DNA from: Faecalibacterium gallinarum
GTDB lineage: Bacteria > Bacillota > Clostridia > Oscillospirales > Ruminococcaceae
Direction: 5' to 3'
Length of the DNA stretch: 43,156 bases
Assembly: GCF_022180365.1 (NCBI RefSeq)
Contig: NZ_BQKV01000059.1
Coordinates: 1 to 43,156 of the forward strand
This document shows, piece after piece, positions 24,665-31,300 of the stretch (positions are counted from its first letter, which is position 1; the number at the start of each line of letters is the position of its first letter). A program made the position numbers and the translations under genes. Below the pieces are notes generated by a model. It saw nothing but the letters and a program-made list of their open reading frames with translations, made no database searches and was not told the DNA's origin.

Positions 24665-26128
24665 TCACACTTCTGTTTCATCCCTGATGGTATAAATCAC
24701 GGTAATTCCCGATTCGGAATACTCCCGTTCCACCTGCCGTTGAGTCAGTGAAACCAGATGATCGATGTTACACAGGCAGAGCAAGCAGAAAAGCACTGCC
24801 GCCAGACGGATGCCCCACACCACCGCACGAAAAGGATGCAGCATACTCGCGATGGATAAGGCCGACCAAATCGCCACCACTGCTATAGCATACCCGGCCA
24901 GCACCCGCAGGCTGGTAAGACCAAACCGGGAAATATAAAGCCATAGTTTGGAAAAAGCAATGACTGCAAACAAAAGGTTTGATGTGCACAGAGCGATGCC
25001 CAGGACTCGCAGACCCCGGCTTTGACGCAGAGGTGTGCGGCAAAGTTTGGCCGCAACAGCCAGCACCGACAGGTTGACCACAGCGATCTGCAGCATCTCA
25101 AAGAAGCCCCGGCGGGCATACTCCGCCGCCGTGTATGCTTGGGGCAAAACCCCCACAAACCCCGCTGTAAGATAGTTAATTTGCGACAAGAAGAAGATCA
25201 AATACAGCCCGCAGAGTAGAGCCAGAGCCACTGTTGGCGTCTGCCGGGGGATCAGCCGCAGCTTGTCAAACGAATCATAGACCATGCGCTCTGTGATCCG
25301 AGTTTCCTTTTCCTTCAGGTGTTTGGCCCCGTAAAACAGGCCATAAAACCAGCAGGCAAAAAAGAGTTCGAGAAAAAGCCAGCCTGGCGAAAGAAAATCT
25401 GTCAAAATTTCCGGAAGGCTGAACTGCGCTAGCCAGCTTTCCAGGCTGCCCGTCATCTGCTGAAAAGCGGCGTCGGCGGCTACCAGTGTGGTAAATGCCC
25501 ACCCCAGCAGCGGCAAAGCGCAAACGGCTCCCAGCAGCCCCCACCAGATTTCCTTGCTTTTAGGTTTAGGCAAGTTTTTACCCACGCCCCAAAAAAGCGC
25601 CTGGAACAGTCGGTGGAAATTGGAAAAAGGAATGCCAAACCAGCCCCGCAGCAAATCTAGCGGCAGCAGCGCCCCCACAGGCAGGGACACCGCTCCCCCG
25701 CAGCGCACCAGCGCCCACTGGGCAGCGGCCAAATGGGAGAGCAGAAACGGGAAAAATTCCAGTTCCCGGTTCCCAAACAGGCCGCAGCCAATGGATTGGC
25801 TCAGAAATACGGCGGCCCAAAACCAGCTTTCCCGCGGGCATGCAATGCGGCAGAGCCGGGCGGAAACCTCCACGCACACAAAGAAGCAACCCAGCACTGC
25901 CGCCAGAATCCACTGGCCCTGCTGGCAGAGAACTGCGGGTGGTTCCAGCACCCACCGTGCATAGAGCACCCCCATCCCAAGGCAAAGCAAGGCAGCAGCA
26001 CGCTCCCCTCGTTCGGGACAAAACATCACTTTTTCAGGGTAATTCTGGGCTTTGCAGCCAGAGCCAGCGGACAAAATTGCCTCTGAAGCCCCTTGAAAAC
26101 AAACAGCATCATTCCTACGGGCGTCCAT
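24665..26128 (-). CDS. DUF4173 multi-pass membrane protein
   Basis: This 487-residue integral membrane protein has about 10-12 hydrophobic helices, a signature Y-A-R-R-G-F-F-E-M-L segment near residue 330 and a D-S-F-D-K-L-R loop, as in DUF4173 proteins. Its function is unknown; such proteins often form a unit with small XRE regulators and DUF2975 proteins. ATG 26128 follows AAAAGGAGGA by about 8 bases. Third gene of the minus-strand cassette, closed by the terminator at 24521-24554. It is unrelated in kind to the flanking immunity genes. Confidence 0.8.
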   Translation of the reverse strand: MDARRNDAVCFQGASEAILSAGSGCKAQNYPEKVMFCPERGERAAALLCLGMGVLYARWVLEPPAVLCQQGQWILAAVLGCFFVCVEVSARLCRIACPRESWFWAAVFLSQSIGCGLFGNRELEFFPFLLSHLAAAQWALVRCGGAVSLPVGALLPLDLLRGWFGIPFSNFHRLFQALFWGVGKNLPKPKSKEIWWGLLGAVCALPLLGWAFTTLVAADAAFQQMTGSLESWLAQFSLPEILTDFLSPGWLFLELFFACWFYGLFYGAKHLKEKETRITERMVYDSFDKLRLIPRQTPTVALALLCGLYLIFFLSQINYLTAGFVGVLPQAYTAAEYARRGFFEMLQIAVVNLSVLAVAAKLCRTPLRQSRGLRVLGIALCTSNLLFAVIAFSKLWLYISRFGLTSLRVLAGYAIAVVAIWSALSIASMLHPFRAVVWGIRLAAVLFCLLCLCNIDHLVSLTQRQVEREYSESGITVIYTIRDETEV

Positions 26129-26161
26129 AAAAGGGTCCTCCTTTTTCCGTTCTGGGAAGGG

Positions 26162-26371
26162 TCATTCATCGGGGAGATATTCCAAAAGATCGGCGGGCTG
26201 GCACTGTAGCTCCCGGCAAAGGGCTTCCAGCGTAGAAAAACGCACCGCCCGGGCCTTATTGTTTTTAAGTATGGAAAGGTTGGCAGGAGTAATGCCAATC
26301 CGCGCGGCAAGCTCCCCGGCGGAAATTTTACGTTTCGCCATCATGACATCCAAATTTACAACAATAGGCAT
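26162..26371 (-). CDS. XRE-family regulator (YozG-like)
   Basis: A 69-residue protein that is one Cro/C1 helix-turn-helix domain: G-E-L-A-A-R-I-G-I-T-P-A-N-L-S-I-L-K-N-N-K-A is the DNA-binding helix pair. F-S-T-L-E-A-L-C-R-E-L-Q-C-Q-P-A-D-L-L is the family's last helices. Such short YozG-type regulators are encoded together with DUF2975 membrane proteins. A GGGGGAGAGG site precedes ATG 26371. It probably controls its own operon, perhaps through the inverted repeat at 26918-26941. Confidence 0.9.
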   Translation of the reverse strand: MPIVVNLDVMMAKRKISAGELAARIGITPANLSILKNNKARAVRFSTLEALCRELQCQPADLLEYLPDE

Positions 26372-26385
26372 TCCCTCTCCCCCTT

Positions 26386-26847
26386 TCAGATGGTATAATC
26401 TGCATCTTCCTGTAACAGCAGCGCCTGCTGGAAGACGTTTTTCACAACCCGCACGATCAGCGCCATAAAGGCCGCACAGGCTGCAATAACAAAAAAGGGA
26501 AGATAATAAAATCCACTAATCAGACAGATAAACGCCCCCACAGCACAACCCCAGCTGATCCGCCGCAGCAGCTGTACATTGTGGGGGATAAAAACTTTTC
26601 CGCCCTGGATGTTTTCCAGCAGCCGCCATAGTTTCCAGAGAATATAAAGGGCAGGCACCCCGCCGGTATAAAGCGTGGCCAGCAGCAGGCGCTCGCCCTG
26701 ATGACCCATTGGGACGCGGCTGAACTCCACAAATGCCTTTACCAGCCAGGGGGCCGAGATCAAAATAGCCAAAGCTGCCGCCCCAAACAACACCACACAC
26801 AGCCGGGATAGCCAGATGCTATTTTTGCTGCTCCAGTTCATATCCAA
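26386..26847 (-). CDS. DUF2975 membrane protein
   Basis: A 153-residue protein with four membrane helices (about residues 12-35, 55-75, 98-115 and 118-140). The loop N-I-Q-G-G-K-V-F-I-P-H-N-V-Q-L-L-R-R-I-S-W is the diagnostic DUF2975 motif. First gene of the cassette, 14 bases ahead of the XRE regulator. AGGAGG precedes ATG 26847. DUF2975 and YozG-type regulators are a known pair; the membrane protein may sense a signal, but this is unproven. Confidence 0.85.
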   Translation of the reverse strand: MDMNWSSKNSIWLSRLCVVLFGAAALAILISAPWLVKAFVEFSRVPMGHQGERLLLATLYTGGVPALYILWKLWRLLENIQGGKVFIPHNVQLLRRISWGCAVGAFICLISGFYYLPFFVIAACAAFMALIVRVVKNVFQQALLLQEDADYTI

Positions 26848-26874
26848 AACCTCCTGTTTTCTGTTTATGGCTTC

Positions 26875-26903
26875 ATCATACCACGAGACGCATTGATTTG
26901 CAA
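26875..26903 (-). promoter_or_regulatory. SigA-type promoter of the minus-strand cassette
   Basis: On the minus strand TTGCAA (complement of 26898-26903) and TATGAT (complement of 26875-26880) are separated by exactly 17 bases, close to the consensus. The start would be near 26868, about 20 bases before ATG 26847 of the DUF2975 gene. Confidence 0.75.
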
Positions 26904-26917
26904 CATCTTTTTATTGA

Positions 26918-26941
26918 AAAACAATAATTTTATATTGTTTT
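26918..26941. promoter_or_regulatory. Inverted repeat, candidate operator
   Basis: Perfect 9-base arms (AAAACAATA and TATTGTTTT) flank a 6-base AT-rich centre. The repeat lies about 15 bases upstream of the -35 box of the cassette promoter. Its symmetry and place fit a dimeric XRE regulator site. The remaining intergenic DNA (26942-27088) contains no gene and no clear plus-strand promoter. Confidence 0.5.
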
Positions 26942-27088
26942 AGAAAATCCAGCCCCGAATCACAGCCTGCTTCTAGGCTGTGAGCATTCTTATCCGACTC
27001 GCCAATGTTCAGCGCATGGGCACACACAACAAAAAATGATGATTTTACATCCAGAATATGATAAAATATCACAAAAGGAGGTCGTGCT

Positions 27089-27937
27089 ATGGATGTCGTG
27101 AAACTGCCCAAGAAAGTCCGTATGATCTGCTATGAGATTATGGACGGCAAAGAAGAAGCCTTGGACACCCTGGAATGCTTTGCCAGTAAATATCCCCATC
27201 AGGTAGCAGCGGTCAAGGCCGAGGTCGCCTACTTCAACATGGACTATGAAAAGGCACTGGATTTGGATCTGACTATTCTCCCCTGGCTGGAGGAGTGGTA
27301 TTACAGCAATGTGAGTGATGAACACATGATCGCCATGACGGTGGCCGCCATCCAGCTCCATCGGGAGCAGGAGCTGATTGAGGCGTTGATAAAGGAACAG
27401 GAACGTATCCGGTCTGAGAATGGCCTCCCCCAGCGGGATCGTTTCTGTGACATCCTGATGGACTACCTCAAGCGGGGCGTTATGCCCTTTGCTGACAACG
27501 ACAAGAACCACCCCTACCATGAACCGGAGGAACCGCAGACAAAGGAGCAGCTCAGGGCAAAGCTGGCAGAGCAGAATAAAAAGCTCTCGCCGGACGATCC
27601 AGACACCAAACGGAAGCTGTACAACCACTGCTGTATGTTCGGAACGGCCAGGGATGCCGTAGCTCTCTTTGAGGAGATTCAGGGCATTCCCCTGGCGGAC
27701 TCTTCCTATCGGGACGCCATCGCCCGCTATCTCTATCTGGGCGAGCGGGAGAAGGCGCTCCAGACAGCGGAGCGGTTGGCAACATCACGGCTGTGGGCGG
27801 TTGCCGGGCCAACACAGGTACGCCCTATGTCCTTCTTTGAGGACCCGAACCTACGGGAGTTTTTGCTGGAGCCGGAATCTCTCCGGCGCATCCGGGAAGC
27901 CGCTTTCGTAGATGACGGGAGCCTAATCCGCAAGTAA
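27089..27937 (+). CDS. TPR-like helical protein, first gene of the second array block
   Basis: A 282-residue helical protein with TPR-like pairs in both halves (HQVAAVKAEVAYFNMDYEKAL and SYRDAIARYLYLGEREKALQ). A linker rich in Lys and Glu lies near residue 150. The C terminus (F-F-E-D-P-N-L-R-E-F-L-L-E-P-E-S) recalls extensions of other immunity-array proteins. AAAGGAGG lies 8 bases before ATG 27089. It follows the divergent intergenic region and starts the second run of plus-strand genes. Family unknown beyond the TPR character. Confidence 0.7.
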   Translation: MDVVKLPKKVRMICYEIMDGKEEALDTLECFASKYPHQVAAVKAEVAYFNMDYEKALDLDLTILPWLEEWYYSNVSDEHMIAMTVAAIQLHREQELIEALIKEQERIRSENGLPQRDRFCDILMDYLKRGVMPFADNDKNHPYHEPEEPQTKEQLRAKLAEQNKKLSPDDPDTKRKLYNHCCMFGTARDAVALFEEIQGIPLADSSYRDAIARYLYLGEREKALQTAERLATSRLWAVAGPTQVRPMSFFEDPNLREFLLEPESLRRIREAAFVDDGSLIRK

Positions 27938-27961
27938 AATGCCTGGGGATGGAGGATCAGC

Positions 27962-28312
27962 ATGAGCAAGGAGCTGGCACTGTACAAAGCATTCATTGAC
28001 GGACTTGTGGAGCGGAAAGACAGCATCACTGCCCGGTGGGTCAAGGGTGATGGTTTTCCCAAGACAGAGAACAATAAGGCGAAGAATGATCTTCTCGTCG
28101 CACTGACCCCGGAGCAAAAAGACATACTGGCCAGGCTGCTTCAGGACGAGCATATCGCGGGTATCCATACGACTCTTGCTTATATCAATAAGATGATGGA
28201 TCTGGACGGGCTGGAGCTTCATCAGGATGGTGAATCCTATCCCAACGACTATTTTGAGAGTCTGCACTATGACTTCATCAGCCGTTGTGACGGAGATGAG
28301 TGGCCGGAGTAA
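27962..28312 (+). CDS. DUF6547 family protein
   Basis: The 116-residue protein fits DUF6547 throughout. It has an opening helix F-I-D-G-L-V-E, a central L-L-x-x-L-T-P-E-Q-K-D-I-L-A-R-L-L-Q block, and a G-I-H-T-T-L-A-Y-I-N helix. It ends in C-D-G-D-E-W-P-E. Members are small acidic helical proteins of immunity-type loci. The next gene starts 15 bases after its stop. GGATGGAGGA precedes ATG 27962. Confidence 0.8.
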   Translation: MSKELALYKAFIDGLVERKDSITARWVKGDGFPKTENNKAKNDLLVALTPEQKDILARLLQDEHIAGIHTTLAYINKMMDLDGLELHQDGESYPNDYFESLHYDFISRCDGDEWPE

Positions 28313-28327
28313 AAGGAGGTGCAACGG

Positions 28328-31300
28328 GTGTATATCAAAAAATACTGGGGCAACTTTATCGGAGGCTCGGATGACAGCCTGAACCTTGTGGCCTTTTTGG
28401 CAGATCAAAACAAAGAGGAAATCCCCCTCAGCGAGATTTTTGCCAAAATCGGACTGGACAAGCAAAACTGGGACTTCCACCAGACTGTGGAGTATCTGGA
28501 GTTCACCCACTCGGGCGGCGTGGAGATGGACTTTCACTTCGCCATTGATGTGGTCACCGATCTGGCTGCCATCCTGCTGGAGTGCAGCGTCAGCGGCAGT
28601 GTAAACCTCCAGGACCTGGACGAGTACAACACCCCCGCCCGCTGCATCCGCATCACCGCCACGCCAGAGGAACATAACGCCATGAACAAGGCCCTGGCGG
28701 ATTTTGCTCAAAATCCTCTGGCCTATGACCTCAGTGAGATGATGAGCGGCGAGGAAATCCAGGAGATGGCGCGGGATGTGGAGGCGCTGCGGAAGGAACT
28801 GTACGAGGCCGCCGGCCGCAACCGGGACTACCATGTGAAGGCAGAGGACATGAAGAATCTGCTCCCCGACTGGTCAGGAGCCAGTGGCTGCATTGCCACC
28901 AATCGCATCACGGTGGAGGGCTGCAAGGTTGGCTACTGTTACCGGGAGAAGCCGGACGGCGACTGGGACAGCGGCTGGCGCTTCACCGCCGGTGACGAGA
29001 GCGACGCTTACATGGATGACCCCAACAATGCCGGTATTTACGGCCTCAACACCATCTGCAACGATGACCCCGATATTATCCCCTTGCTGAACACCCCCGC
29101 CCCCTGCGCCTTTGAGCGGGACGGGAATGGTGCGTTTCAGCCAATCGAAGACTGGAAACCAGAACAGGACGAGGAGGACCCGGATATGGATATTTTGCAG
29201 CAGTGTCAGAAGTGGCATGAGAAAGACCAGCACCAGAAGATCGTTGACGCCCTGACCGCCCTGCCTGAAGCGGAGCGTACCCCGGAGACCGACATGGAGC
29301 TGGCCCGGGCCTACAACAACCTGGCAGTCCCCCGCCAGCCCGCAGGGCGGCAGCTGCTCAAGCAGGCCATCCAGCTGATGAATTCCCACCAGGAAGAGCT
29401 GGGCGAAACCTATTCCTGGAACTTCCGAATGGGGTATGCCTGGTATTACCTGGACCAGGAGGGCCGTGCTCTGCGGTATTTTGAAAAAGCTCTGGAACTG
29501 CATCCTGGTGATGATCCCAAACTCAACACCCGACAGGACATTGAGGAACTGATCGACTCGTGCAAGAAGGGCATTTCCCTGCCGCAGTTTTCGGAGTGCT
29601 TCCGGGAGCGGACAGAATCTGCATGGAAAGACTTTGCCCGGCAGGAAGCCCAGCTGCGCCGGATGATGGACGAGGACAAGGACCACACCCGGGGCCAGGA
29701 GCTGGTGGACCGGGTGGAAGGGATTCTGAATCAGACGTTTGATGAAATCTCCTTCGAGATGGGCGTGGGCGGCGAGAAGTACGAGCTGATCCTTACTCCG
29801 GAGGGGGACAAGGTCAAGCTGTTTGAGCTGATCTATTTCCAGAAGCATGCCCCCAAGGAGGTGCTGGAGCACTGGAACATCCTGGTGGGTCGTCAGCCCA
29901 TCCGAAGCATCGGTCTGCGCACCGACGATGGCTGGGACATCTCCGGGGAGGACGTGCAGGTCTGGCTGGAAGAGCAGGGCGAAAACAGATTCTCCCTCTC
30001 CGCCTACTGCGAAAAGCTGCTGCCCATGCTCCGGGAGGCGGAGGGCCGGGTATGGTGGATGCTCACCACCCTCACCGACCAGGTGTTGGGCGAGATTTCC
30101 CACATGTGGTACATTGACGACTTCGATGTGCTTGAAAAGCCCAAGGCAGAGCCATCCATCCCCATGTCCCAGCTGCCGGACAAGCTGAAGGAAAAGGGAG
30201 CGAATCTTTCCACTGACCCGGAAACCTATCTGAAGAGCTACCTCGGCTATGAAATGAAGCCCAACCAGGACCCGGACGCCGACTGGCGACTGGATGTGAT
30301 CGCCGGCTCCACCAACTGTGTGCCGCTCATCAACGGCTACCTGAATGCCGACAACGATTTTATGGATGACCTCCATGCTGACGGCGCGGCGGCAGGCTTC
30401 TTCTGCTATCCACTGGACACCCTGCGGGAGGAGGAAGGAACGGATAAGATCTTCGACTTCCGGGACAAACTGGAAGAAGTGTTCACCACCGGGGATGGAT
30501 CAGAGGTGCTCACCCTTACCGGCGGAGCCACCGGCCTTTTCTGCGGCTATGTAGACTTCATCGCCTGGGACATTCACACGGCGCTCCAGATGGCCAAAGC
30601 GTTCTTTGAAGAAAGCGACGTTCCCTGGGCCAGCTTCCACACCTTCCGCCGGGAGGCAGGCACCGTGAATCTGAAAACGCCGCCCGAGGAGGGACCGGAC
30701 GATGAGGATCAGATCCCCGAGCTGGACGAGACGCTGACGGGCATGGACTACATTCCTTACACCCCACAGAATGAGGAAGAATTCTTCCAGCAGCTGGAGC
30801 AGTGGAACGACGAGGACGAGTACACCCGCTGCATTCAGGCACTGAACGCCATCCCGGAGGACTTACGGAACTACCGTATCGTCTATGCCATGGCCCGGGC
30901 GCTGGAAAACTACGCAGTTTTGGGCGACCATCAGGAGGAACCGCCCTACTGCAAGGCAGAAAAAGCCCTGCTCCGGGCCATTGAACTGCTGGAATCGGTT
31001 CGGGAGGAAGGCCAGGACAAAGCCCAATGGAATATGCGGATGGCTTATGGATATCAATATCTCCATCACCAGGAGGAACAGGCCATCCCCTACGCCCAGC
31101 GGTGGGCCGAGCTGGACCCCGAGGACAAGGACGCCCCGGCTGTTATCCGGCAGTGCCAGGAGGAAATCGCCATGCGGGCTGAGGCTGAGGACGGGAGCGA
31201 CCACAAAGGTGTCTTTACCGGCTTTGTGCTGCTGTCCAAGGGAGAATGGGACAAGGCTCAGTTCATTCAGGACATGAAGGAAAAGTGGGATATCGCCGTG

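Noticed and set aside
28874-30376. 500-codon minus-strand frame within the giant gene
   Set aside because: It lies opposite DUF2185 and TPR coding sequence whose translation is clearly meaningful; no start signals.
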